Shown one piece after another: positions 35,637 through 45,898 of a stretch of 59,966 bases of DNA. This stretch comes from Clostridiales bacterium (GTDB taxonomy: Bacteria; Bacillota; Clostridia; Oscillospirales; CAG-382). Both the position numbers and the translations under genes were made by a program. The notes below the pieces were generated by a model, which saw nothing but the letters and a program-made list of their open reading frames with translations, did not search any database and was not told the DNA's origin. The DNA lies in contig SFLA01000004.1 in NCBI GenBank assembly GCA_004553575.1, forward strand, positions 1 to 59,966. Reading direction: 5' to 3'. Position 1 is the stretch's first letter. Each line of letters opens with the position of its first letter.

Positions 35637-36471
35637 TAGCCAGCTCCGCCTTAAGCCGCCTTGCGCGTGCCGCGACCGCCGTTTTCCCTCCGGCGGCGAT
35701 AACGGCGTTATAGCATTCCGCCGCCTCCTCCGGACGTCCGGCGAGCGTATACACCGCGGCAAGATCGTTCTGCCTGAACGCCTCCCACAGACGGCAGGTG
35801 CATTTCTGCTCCGAGAAGAACCGTTCCGCATCGGCAATGTAGCCGCGGCGGATGTTTTCGCGGTTTTTCACCGTCTCCGCCAGCCGCTCCACCTCGCCCC
35901 GTTCTTTTTTACGGACGGTATTCATTACCGATGCATATCCCGAAAGCATTTCCTGCGCCTTCACCTCGTCTCCCGCGGCGCAGTAGATTATATACGCATA
36001 CAGATACACGAAGCAGCGCCTTGCACCGGTAACACGGGTAAACTCCGGGTCGTCGAGAAGATACCCGATATTCCTCACCGCATCGGAATATTTTCCGGCG
36101 CAGTAAAGCCCGAAGGCGTATTCGCGGTAGGTCATAAACCGCATGTGAATGCTGTTGTGCAAAAGCTTTTCGTATTCCTTAAGGAACGAATCCGGGTCGC
36201 AGGAATCGAGCAGCAGCGAAAGTGTCCTGCGGTGTTCCCGCTCGGCGGCGCGGCGCAGTATGACCGACAGCGGCACCATAAGTGCGAGATATACCGATAC
36301 CGCTAACGGAAATCTTGCCCAGCCCGGAGTTGTTACAACCGATATCGGCGTAAGCCCGGTAACCGTGCCGTCGGCGGTTTCACCGGTTGCTATAAGCAGC
36401 ACACAGAAGACACACCACACTATCCCGGTAAGCGAAAGCGCGATATCGTATTTCTTATACAGTTTTGTCAA
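35629..36471 (-). CDS. membrane protein with TPR-like helical domain
   Basis: Protein of 280 residues. Two N-terminal membrane helices (about residues 9-31 and 55-75) precede a cytoplasmic helical region resembling tetratricopeptide repeats (REYAFGLYCAGKYSDAVRNIGYLL, LAAVYTLAGRPEEAAECYNAVI). I place the start at TTG 36471, which has AGGAGG seven bases upstream; it overlaps the malQ stop by 17 bases. The function is unknown. Its coupling to malQ and trmK is probably only transcriptional. Confidence 0.72.
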   Translation of the reverse strand: MTKLYKKYDIALSLTGIVWCVFCVLLIATGETADGTVTGLTPISVVTTPGWARFPLAVSVYLALMVPLSVILRRAAEREHRRTLSLLLDSCDPDSFLKEYEKLLHNSIHMRFMTYREYAFGLYCAGKYSDAVRNIGYLLDDPEFTRVTGARRCFVYLYAYIIYCAAGDEVKAQEMLSGYASVMNTVRKKERGEVERLAETVKNRENIRRGYIADAERFFSEQKCTCRLWEAFRQNDLAAVYTLAGRPEEAAECYNAVIAAGGKTAVAARARRLKAELAND

Positions 36472-37945
36472 TGCCCGTCCTCCTGAATGTACGGTTAAGA
36501 TTGCGGAACCAATCCGCATCGATTCCGCACAGGAATTCGTCGGTAAGCCTGAACCGCCACTGACCCGACGGAACGCCGGGACGGTTCATGCGGGCATCCC
36601 CGCCGAAGCCGCACATATCCTGAACCGGAAGCACGGCGAGAAACGACGGCGAACGCCATACCGTTTCGATAATCCTGCGGCAGGCAGGAGCCTGCGGCCC
36701 GCCTCTGCCCCAATCCGTATCTTCTGCGGAGCAATAGCGAAGCGCACGGCTGCGCACCTCGGGAGAAGCGGCATACAGCCAGCCGAGCAGAGTATCGTTA
36801 TCGTGAGTGCCGGTATAAGCGACCGAATTTACGGGATAATTGTGCGGGAGATGCGATCCGTCTGCGGGATTATCGAACCCGAACTGGATAATCCGCATGC
36901 CCGCATACCCTGTAGAACGCAGCAGCGATTCGACGTCCTCGCCGAACCCGCCGAGATCCTCGGCAATTATATCGGCGCCGGGCAGCTCCCGGTTCAGCGC
37001 GTCGAAAAGCGCCTGCCCGGGCCCCTTTTCCCACCTGCCGTTCCGTGCCGTCGTTTCGCCTGCGGGTACTGCCCAGTAGGACGCCAGCCCGCGGAAATGG
37101 TCGATACGCAGAGTATCGTAATCATTAAGCGCGGATATTATGCGGCGAACCCACCATTCATAACCGGTCGACGCAAGATACTCCCAGTCGTAAAGAGGAT
37201 TCCCCCAAAGCTGACCGTCGGCGGAAAAATAATCGGGCGGAGCCCCCGCAACCGAGGAAAGCGAAAAGTCCCCCTCCGTGCGGAATACTCTGCGGTGAGC
37301 CCAAAGATCCGCGGAATACCTGCTTACATACATTGGTATATCGCCGATAATCTTTACACCGAGTTCGTTTATGCGTTTTTTTGTCCTCTGCCACTGATCT
37401 TCGAAAATACACTGTGCAAAAGCATGGAAATGCTCTCCGCCGCCGCTGTCGGCAGTGTTGCAGTCCATGTCCGGCCCCCATTCCGTAAAGGGCTTGCCGG
37501 AATGCTTTTCCTTAAGCGCCATATACCGGCAGTATTCCTGCTTCTCCGGGGGGAGCAGGGGATAGAACGATTCCCTTGCAGAGCCGGTTAACCTTCCGAA
37601 CGCCTTTTTGAGCAGCCGCAGAACCGATTCGCGTGCAAAAGAATAATCGGTTTCGTACGGAGATCCGTTGTAAACGCATTCACGCGCCTCTGCGGCGGTT
37701 ATGTATCCGTCCTCCGCAAGCATGTCCGGAGAAATATACAGAATGTTTCCGGCAAACGCAGATTCGGAGGCATACGGGCTGTCCCCCAGTCCGGGCTGCG
37801 AAAAGGGCAGAACCTGCCAGCGTGTAAAGCCCATATCGGCAATACGCGCCGCAAACGCGACCGCACCCGACCCGAACTTACCTATGCCGTACCTGCCCGG
37901 AAGCGAGGATATATTAAGAAGCACTCCGCTCTCTCTGTATGGCAT
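36455..37945 (-). CDS. malQ: 4-alpha-glucanotransferase (amylomaltase, GH77)
   Basis: Cytosolic disproportionating enzyme that transfers alpha-1,4-glucan segments, for use of maltodextrins or glycogen. The N-terminus RESGVLLNISSLPGRYGIG is characteristic. The catalytic nucleophile Asp lies in RIDHFRGL, the acid/base Glu in IIAEDLG and the stabilising Asp in THDNDTLLGW. The 496 residues match GH77 bacterial enzymes. A GGAGGG site precedes the ATG and a promoter lies just upstream. No glycogen or maltose genes are close by. Confidence 0.96.
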   Translation of the reverse strand: MPYRESGVLLNISSLPGRYGIGKFGSGAVAFAARIADMGFTRWQVLPFSQPGLGDSPYASESAFAGNILYISPDMLAEDGYITAAEARECVYNGSPYETDYSFARESVLRLLKKAFGRLTGSARESFYPLLPPEKQEYCRYMALKEKHSGKPFTEWGPDMDCNTADSGGGEHFHAFAQCIFEDQWQRTKKRINELGVKIIGDIPMYVSRYSADLWAHRRVFRTEGDFSLSSVAGAPPDYFSADGQLWGNPLYDWEYLASTGYEWWVRRIISALNDYDTLRIDHFRGLASYWAVPAGETTARNGRWEKGPGQALFDALNRELPGADIIAEDLGGFGEDVESLLRSTGYAGMRIIQFGFDNPADGSHLPHNYPVNSVAYTGTHDNDTLLGWLYAASPEVRSRALRYCSAEDTDWGRGGPQAPACRRIIETVWRSPSFLAVLPVQDMCGFGGDARMNRPGVPSGQWRFRLTDEFLCGIDADWFRNLNRTFRRTGIDKTV

Positions 37946-37975
37946 TTTGCCCTCCGGATAATATGTTATACCGAC

Positions 37976-38004
37976 AGTATATCACCGATTCCGCAATCAA
38001 TCAA
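37976..38004 (-). promoter_or_regulatory. sigma-A promoter of malQ
   Basis: Leftward TTGATT (38004-37999), a 17-base spacer and TATACT (37981-37976). Confidence 0.65.
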
Positions 38005-38006
38005 GA

Positions 38007-38035
38007 GCGGACACGCCGCACGTGAGCGTGTCCGC
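38007..38035 (-). terminator. hairpin after the YcxB-like gene
   Basis: A perfect 9-base-pair stem (38007-38015 with 38027-38035) with an 11-base loop. The following leftward sequence TCTTGATTG is only weakly T-rich, so efficiency is uncertain. Confidence 0.5.
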
Positions 38036-38044
38036 ACAAAAATT

Positions 38045-38551
38045 TTACCTGCAAACCGAATATCTGCTGCCGAACTTCCTGCGAAGCCATTTCTCGTCCA
38101 CTCCGTGCGCGTCCTTGGGGATAATGAAATCCTGTCCCTTGCCCAGAGATACTGCATACGCGCCGTGTATGTCGTACACCGCCTTTATGTCGCCCGCGCC
38201 GTAGGACTCGGTCTTTCCAAGCGCGGACACGGTCATTCCCGCGGACGAAAAGCATACCGTGTACTCGGCGCTTCGGAGTTTGCCCAAAGCGCGGTATCTC
38301 GCCGCCACGAACTTTTTGAACAGGAAGGTGAACATAAAGGTGCAAAGCAGTAAAACTCCGCCCAGTATCATAAGCCCGGGGCGCGAAAACGCGAACCCGC
38401 ATACCGCGCACACCGCAGCGGCGACACAGCCTGCGGCTAGCAGAAGCCTTCGTCTCAGCCGGTACCGCCTTCCGCGGAAGGCTGCAAAAAGCGAATACTC
38501 GGCAAACACCGCGGGCGATATGCGGAACTGCGCCGTAAACCCGTCCGTCAC
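38045..38551 (-). CDS. YcxB-like membrane protein
   Basis: Protein of 168 residues with two adjacent hydrophobic helices (about residues 35-55 and 58-78) after a short N-terminal domain, then a C-terminal domain of about 90 residues (YTVCFSSAGMTVSALGKTESYGAGDIKAVYDI, then YAVSLGKGQDFIIPKDAH). This layout, including the FIIPK segment, is that of the YcxB-like family of unknown function. Its start overlaps the response-regulator stop (ATGA), so the two are translationally coupled. Confidence 0.8.
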   Translation of the reverse strand: MTDGFTAQFRISPAVFAEYSLFAAFRGRRYRLRRRLLLAAGCVAAAVCAVCGFAFSRPGLMILGGVLLLCTFMFTFLFKKFVAARYRALGKLRSAEYTVCFSSAGMTVSALGKTESYGAGDIKAVYDIHGAYAVSLGKGQDFIIPKDAHGVDEKWLRRKFGSRYSVCR

Positions 38552-39234
38552 TCCGAAATTACCTCGAATTTATAGCCGACGCCCCAGACAGTCTTAAGCA
38601 CCCACTTGTCCGAAGCTCCCTCGAGCTTCTCGCGCAGGCGCTTTATGTGCACGTCTACCGTGCGGCTGTCGCCCAGATAGTCGAAGCCCCACACCTTGTC
38701 CAGAAGCTGATCGCGGGTGAACACGCGGTTGTAGTTTGAAGCGAGAAAATACAGCAGCTCAAGCTCCTTCGGAGGAAGGTCGACCGGGCGCCCCTTTATA
38801 CGAAGCTCATATTTCTGACGCGATATTTCGATATTATCGAACTTTATCAGCTCTCCGTCGGTATTGTCATGGTTCGCATAGCGGCGGAGCACCGCCTTTA
38901 TCCGCGCAAACACTTCCTTCATATCGAGCGGCTTTACTATAAAGTCGTCCGCGCCCAGCTCCAGGCCGAGCACCTTATCGATCGTCTCGCCCTTGGCGGT
39001 TATCATTATTATAGGCTTCGAGGAATGCTCGCGTATCTCGCGGCAGACCTGCCAGCCGTCCTTCTTGGGCATCATTATATCAAGCAGAACGAGATCCGGC
39101 TCGTACATGCGGAAGGCGTTCACACCCTCGGCTCCGTCGGTTGCGACCTTAACCTCGTAACCCTCTTTCTCGAGATACATTCTCAGCAGCTCGCAGATGT
39201 TGATATCGTCATCGATAACAAGAATTCTCGTCAT
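38548..39234 (-). CDS. OmpR/PhoB-family response regulator, no adjacent kinase
   Basis: Two-domain transcription regulator of 228 residues. The receiver domain has the acidic pocket (IDDD near residue 7), the phospho-acceptor Asp in LVLLDIMMP (about residue 51), the switch Thr in MITAKGE, and the Lys in DDFIVKPL (about 101). The winged-helix DNA-binding domain ends in RTVDVHIKRLREKLE and VWGVGYKF, as in PhoB-type regulators. The next gene is a YcxB-like membrane protein, not a histidine kinase, so the partner kinase must be elsewhere, or the receiver is used without one. Confidence 0.95.
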   Translation of the reverse strand: MTRILVIDDDINICELLRMYLEKEGYEVKVATDGAEGVNAFRMYEPDLVLLDIMMPKKDGWQVCREIREHSSKPIIMITAKGETIDKVLGLELGADDFIVKPLDMKEVFARIKAVLRRYANHDNTDGELIKFDNIEISRQKYELRIKGRPVDLPPKELELLYFLASNYNRVFTRDQLLDKVWGFDYLGDSRTVDVHIKRLREKLEGASDKWVLKTVWGVGYKFEVISE

Positions 39235-39294
39235 ATCATTCGTCTCGCTTTCGTTTAAAATTAATTTTTAATCATCGTTGCTTTTTACACAAAA

Positions 39295-39323
39295 ATTTTA
39301 CCACACATACGCCCACGTGTCAA
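39295..39323 (-). promoter_or_regulatory. sigma-A promoter of the response-regulator gene
   Basis: Leftward perfect TTGACA (39323-39318), a 17-base spacer ending TGG and TAAAAT (39300-39295); the leader is about 55 bases. Confidence 0.8.
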
Positions 39324-39510
39324 CACGTTGTTATAATTTTTGTTAAAACATTTTTTCTTTTATTATGTATATCAGTTATACTTGCTCGGTGTGCCGTGCA
39401 CCCGCCGCGGAATCCGGCGAGCCCGGTGGGAACCGGAATACGCTTCCCGGACATCGCCCGCGAAAAGCCGCAGCAGCCGCTTTGCCGGTTACGCACTGCC
39501 GCATCGCACG
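39324..39510. other. non-coding stretch between valS terminator and response-regulator promoter
   Basis: An AT-rich part (39330-39375) is followed by GC-rich sequence. I saw no convincing gene, tRNA or riboswitch here. Open frames that cross it run antisense into valS and lack ribosome sites. Confidence 0.5.
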
Positions 39511-39543
39511 AAAAAACCGCGCCCCGGCAATACCGGGGCGCGG
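39511..39543 (-). terminator. terminator of the pcrA-DUF1015-valS operon
   Basis: An 11-base-pair stem (39517-39527 with 39533-39543), a 5-base loop and a leftward TTTTTT run (39516-39511). Confidence 0.93.
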
Positions 39544-39555
39544 CGTAAAAGTACT

Positions 39556-42183
39556 TTATTTGAGCTTTGCTATTTCGGCGACAAGTCCCGCTTTAAGGGC
39601 GGTGTTCTTTTCGAGCCGCGCCCGCTCGGCGGCAACCACCTGCTCCGGAGCACGTGAAACAAACGTCTCGTTTTTCAGCTTGCTTTCGGCAAGCGCTATC
39701 TGCTTCTCCGCGTTTTCAAGCTCTTTGGTAAGACGCGCGCGCTCGGCGGCAACATCGACCATTTCGTTTACCGGCAGATACAGCACGTTGTCACCGGACA
39801 CTATGCTTACGCAGCCCTCCGGAGGCTCGCCGTCAATCACGGAAACTCCGGCGGCGGAGGCGAGCGAAACAAAGAACTCTTCGCTGTCGGCGAACAGCCC
39901 ACGGTGAGGCGTGCGGATAAAGATATGAGTTTTGCGGGACGGCGGCACGTTCATCTCGGCGCGGCGGTTGCGTACTGCGCGTATGGCGTCGATAACCGCG
40001 TTAATTTTCTCCTCGTCCTGCGGAAAATCGTGCTTCTCGTCCGCTTCGGGGTAAGAGGCTATGCATATGCTCTCGCCCTTGTGAGGAAGCGACTGCCATA
40101 TCTCCTCGGTGATGAACGGCATGAACGGATGCAGCAGCTTAAGGGTACCGGACAGAACGTATATGAGCGTGCGCTGTGCCGCAGCCCCGGTATCCCCGCC
40201 GGTTTTGCCGAACAGCCTCGGCTTGACAAGCTCGATATACCAATCGCAGAATATATCCCAGAGGAAATCGTACAGCTTGCCTACCGCGATACCTATTTCG
40301 CACCGGTCGAGCGCATCGCGAACCTCGGACACCGTGCGGTTGTATATCGAAAGCACCCAGCGATCCTCCGGCATGAGCTCCGAAACGTCAAGCTTGTCGG
40401 GGTCGCACTCGGTGTTCAGGTTCATAAGCACGAATCGGGCGGCGTTCCATATCTTGTTTGCGAAGTTGCGGGACGCCTCGACCCTCTCTTTTGAGAAGCG
40501 CATATCGTTTCCGGGCGAATTTCCGGTTGCCAGAGTAAACCGCAGCGCGTCGGCTCCGTAAACGGATATTACCTCGAGCGGATCGATACCGTTGCCGAGC
40601 GACTTGGACATCTTTCTGCCCTGCGCGTCACGGACAAGCCCGTGGATAAGCACCGTGTCGAACGGCGCCTTTCCGGTATATTCGAGCGACGAGAATATCA
40701 TTCTGGACACCCAGAAGGTGATTATGTCGTATCCGGTGACAAGCACGCTGGTCGGGAAGAAGTACTTAAGGTCCTCGGTCTCGTCCGGCCAGCCGAGAGT
40801 CGAAAACGGCCACAGCGCGGAGGAAAACCAGGTGTCAAGCGTATCTTCGTCCTGACGCATCGGCTTTCCGCACTTGGGGCAGACGGCCGAAGGCTCGAGC
40901 GTGACGACCGTTTCGCCGCAGTCGTCGCAGTAGAACGCCGGTATACGGTGTCCCCACCAGAGCTGACGGGATATGCACCAATCGCGGATGTTTTCCATCC
41001 AGTGGAAGTAGTTTTTGGAAAACCTGTCGGGCACGAACCTTATATCGCCGTTTTTCACACTGTCGATCGCGGGACCGGCGAGCGGCTTCATAGAGACAAA
41101 CCACTGGAGGCTTACCCGGGGCTCGACGGTGTTGCCGCAGCGGTAGCAGGTGCCGACCGAATGGGTATACGGCTCGACCGAAACGAGGTAGCCGCCCTTT
41201 TCGAGATCCTCGACAATCTTCCTGCGAGCCTCATAGCGGTCCATTCCGGCGTATGCGGGGTAATCGTCGGTAATGCGGGCGTCGTCCGTCATCACGTTGA
41301 TGACCGGGAGCCCGTGCCGTGCTCCGACCTCGAAGTCGTTGGGGTCGTGAGCGGGAGTGATTTTGACCACGCCGGTACCGAAATCCGTTTCGACGTAGTC
41401 GTCGGCAACAACGGGTATCTCCCTGCCGACCAGCGGCAGTATTACCGTTTTTCCCACCAGATGCTTATACCGCTCGTCGGACGGATTGACCGCAACCGCG
41501 GTATCGCCCAGAAGGGTTTCGGGACGGGTGGTGGCAAGCTCCACGAATTCGTCGCTGTCTTTCACGGGATAACGGATATGCCAGAAGAACCCCGCCTGAT
41601 CCTCGTATTCGACCTCTGCGTCGGAGATGGTGGTGCGGCAGTGAGGACACCAGTTTACGATACGGTTTCCGCGGTAAATCAGACCTTTTTCGTACAGCCG
41701 CAGGAACACCTCGCGGACTGCTCTCGAACAGCCCTCGTCAAGAGTAAAACGGGTTCGGGTCCAGTCGCAGGAGGAGCCGAGCTTTTTAAGCTGGTTTATT
41801 ATTCTTCCGCCGTACTTGTCGTTCCATGCCCACGCGCGCTCCAGAAATCCGTCTCTGCCGACGTCCTCTTTGGAAAGGCCCTCCTCTCTCATCTGCTCGA
41901 CTATCTTCGCCTCGGTCGCTATCGAAGCGTGATCGGTGCCGGGCAGCCAGAGCGTGGAATATCCGCACATGCGCTTATAGCGGACAAGTATGTCCTGAAG
42001 CGTCTCGTCCAGCGCGTGCCCCATGTGGAGCTGTCCGGTTATATTGGGAGGCGGTATAACGACCGTAAAATGCGGCTTTCCCGGATCCCGCGTCGGGGTA
42101 AAATATCCTTTTTCGATCCAGAATGAATACAACCGGTCCTCGAACCCGGCGGGATCGTATTTCTTTGCAAGCTCTTTATTCAT
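39556..42183 (-). CDS. valS: valine--tRNA ligase
   Basis: Class I aminoacyl-tRNA synthetase of 875 residues. The HIGH-type motif is PPNITGQLHMGHAL (about residue 45), the CP1 editing domain spans about 190-340 (including TTRPETLLGDTAVAV), and KMSKS occurs in GRKMSKSLGNG (about residue 525). The anticodon-binding domain and a C-terminal coiled coil (VAAERARLTKELENAEKQIA) close the protein. It is the last gene of a three-gene operon, 18 bases after DUF1015. No T-box lies in front, so regulation, if any, is at the pcrA promoter. Confidence 0.97.
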   Translation of the reverse strand: MNKELAKKYDPAGFEDRLYSFWIEKGYFTPTRDPGKPHFTVVIPPPNITGQLHMGHALDETLQDILVRYKRMCGYSTLWLPGTDHASIATEAKIVEQMREEGLSKEDVGRDGFLERAWAWNDKYGGRIINQLKKLGSSCDWTRTRFTLDEGCSRAVREVFLRLYEKGLIYRGNRIVNWCPHCRTTISDAEVEYEDQAGFFWHIRYPVKDSDEFVELATTRPETLLGDTAVAVNPSDERYKHLVGKTVILPLVGREIPVVADDYVETDFGTGVVKITPAHDPNDFEVGARHGLPVINVMTDDARITDDYPAYAGMDRYEARRKIVEDLEKGGYLVSVEPYTHSVGTCYRCGNTVEPRVSLQWFVSMKPLAGPAIDSVKNGDIRFVPDRFSKNYFHWMENIRDWCISRQLWWGHRIPAFYCDDCGETVVTLEPSAVCPKCGKPMRQDEDTLDTWFSSALWPFSTLGWPDETEDLKYFFPTSVLVTGYDIITFWVSRMIFSSLEYTGKAPFDTVLIHGLVRDAQGRKMSKSLGNGIDPLEVISVYGADALRFTLATGNSPGNDMRFSKERVEASRNFANKIWNAARFVLMNLNTECDPDKLDVSELMPEDRWVLSIYNRTVSEVRDALDRCEIGIAVGKLYDFLWDIFCDWYIELVKPRLFGKTGGDTGAAAQRTLIYVLSGTLKLLHPFMPFITEEIWQSLPHKGESICIASYPEADEKHDFPQDEEKINAVIDAIRAVRNRRAEMNVPPSRKTHIFIRTPHRGLFADSEEFFVSLASAAGVSVIDGEPPEGCVSIVSGDNVLYLPVNEMVDVAAERARLTKELENAEKQIALAESKLKNETFVSRAPEQVVAAERARLEKNTALKAGLVAEIAKLK

Positions 42184-42201
42184 ATATATCGACCTCTTTA
42201 T

Positions 42202-43428
42202 TCAGAATAGTTTTCTCATAACGAGTCCGGTCTTAAGCTTGGGATAGAAATATGTGCTCTTCTGCGGCATCTTCTCGCCCGCGGCAGCCACCGCCTTTAT
42301 TTCCCGCACCTTTGTCGGATTGATTATAAAGGCGTATGCCGCATTCCCGCTTCTTACCGCGGAAATCGCTTCCTCTGCGGAGCGGGTGTAGCGCAGGCTC
42401 TTCTGCGCCGCCATATCGGCTTTATCTATTCCGAGCAGCTTCTCGAGTATATCGTCGTGAAGCACGCTCACGTCAAGCTCTTTTACCGGAGAATCACAGA
42501 CAGGGCGCGGCTTGCGTACAAGCAACACGGCGCCGTCACCTCCTCCGTAAAGCACGAACGCATGGCTTTCAGAACGGGCGGCAAGGACCTCGGCTGCTTC
42601 CTCCGGCGGTATTCCGTCCGTAACCTCAAAGTCCTCCTTAAGCAGCTCCTTAAGCTCCGCAAAGCCGATTCGGGATTCGGTAACGACTCTGTGTGTAGGC
42701 AGGACGATAAGCCCGTCCGAATCCATATCCACCATGGTCATAAGCACCGACTCCGCCTCAGGGTATCCGGTAAAATCGCGGTAGCGCAGTGCGGTCTCGT
42801 AGCGGTGATGTCCGTCGGCAATGAACAACTGCTTTTCGGCAAATGCGGAGCAAATGCTGTTTACCGCCTCGGGGTCGCTTACCTTCCACAGCGAATGGGT
42901 AACATCCTCGGAATCTGTGAACCGGCTTACCGGATCCCCGGTGCGCGCGGCGGATACCGCGGCGGAAATCCTCCCGTCGGAATCGGAATACAGCGAATAT
43001 ATGGAAGAAAAGCTCGACCGTGTGGCAAGCATAAGCCTGAACCGGTCTTCCTTTGCCTTGGAAAGCGTCTCTTCGTGAGGGAGCACGACGTTTTCGGAAA
43101 AATCGTACAGCCGGCAAAGCGCAACTATGCCGTCGAACGAATACCGCCTTCCGGACAGGGTGAATTCCTCGCGGTACAGATATACGGACTCCTCGTCATC
43201 GGCTTTCAGAACGCCGTTTTCCAGCCACTTATCCAGTGTTTTGCGCGCGGTTACGTATTTGTCATCGCCCTCCGGCTTCTCCAGCCGGACGAGATTGAAG
43301 ACGTTTCCGTCGCAGAGCGCTTTGCGCTCCTCATCGCTTATTATATCATAGGGCGGGCAGACACAGTCGCGCAGCTTTCCGGCCTTTTTCGTGTAACGCA
43401 AGCCCCTGAACGGGTATATTTCAGCCAT
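42202..43428 (-). CDS. DUF1015 family protein
   Basis: Soluble protein of 408 residues with the DUF1015 pattern: PFRGLRYTKKAGKLRDCVCPPYDIIS at the N-terminus, LYREEFTLSGRRYSFDGIVALCRL near residue 90, and the strongly conserved FIADGHHRYETALRYRD near residue 205. The family is widespread in anaerobes and often sits near serine or amino-acid genes; no activity is proven that I know of. Here it lies between pcrA (15 bases) and valS (18 bases). The His-rich DGHHRYE segment suggests a catalytic or ligand-binding site. Confidence 0.92.
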   Translation of the reverse strand: MAEIYPFRGLRYTKKAGKLRDCVCPPYDIISDEERKALCDGNVFNLVRLEKPEGDDKYVTARKTLDKWLENGVLKADDEESVYLYREEFTLSGRRYSFDGIVALCRLYDFSENVVLPHEETLSKAKEDRFRLMLATRSSFSSIYSLYSDSDGRISAAVSAARTGDPVSRFTDSEDVTHSLWKVSDPEAVNSICSAFAEKQLFIADGHHRYETALRYRDFTGYPEAESVLMTMVDMDSDGLIVLPTHRVVTESRIGFAELKELLKEDFEVTDGIPPEEAAEVLAARSESHAFVLYGGGDGAVLLVRKPRPVCDSPVKELDVSVLHDDILEKLLGIDKADMAAQKSLRYTRSAEEAISAVRSGNAAYAFIINPTKVREIKAVAAAGEKMPQKSTYFYPKLKTGLVMRKLF

Positions 43429-43443
43429 TTCGGATTCTCCTTT

Positions 43444-45759
<2,316 letters not shown>

Positions 45760-45788
45760 GTCTGTGCCTCAAACCCGTTTAATACGCT

Positions 45789-45817
45789 ATTATATAACAC
45801 CGGAACGCAAAAATCAA
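45789..45817 (-). promoter_or_regulatory. sigma-A promoter of pcrA operon
   Basis: Leftward TTGATT (45817-45812), a 17-base spacer and TATAAT (45794-45789). Confidence 0.75.
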
Positions 45818-45839
45818 CTGCTTTTTCGTTTCCCGCGCG

Positions 45840-45868
45840 TTGACATGGCGCCGGGGATATAGTAAAAT
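45840..45868 (+). promoter_or_regulatory. sigma-A promoter of the dockerin-esterase gene
   Basis: Perfect TTGACA (45840-45845), a 17-base spacer and TAAAAT (45863-45868); AAAGGAGG follows at 45883-45890. It is back to back with the pcrA promoter. Confidence 0.8.
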
Positions 45869-45898
45869 ACGTATATACAGAAAAAGGAGGCATCTACA

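Noticed and set aside
39365..39907. 180-codon + strand frame running from the gap into valS antisense
   Set aside because: Crosses the strong valS terminator stem, has no ribosome site, and is composed of Arg/Ala/Pro/Ser-rich shadow sequence.
40642..42126. 494-codon + strand frame inside valS
   Set aside because: Antisense shadow of the valyl-tRNA synthetase; translation is compositionally biased and unrelated to any family.
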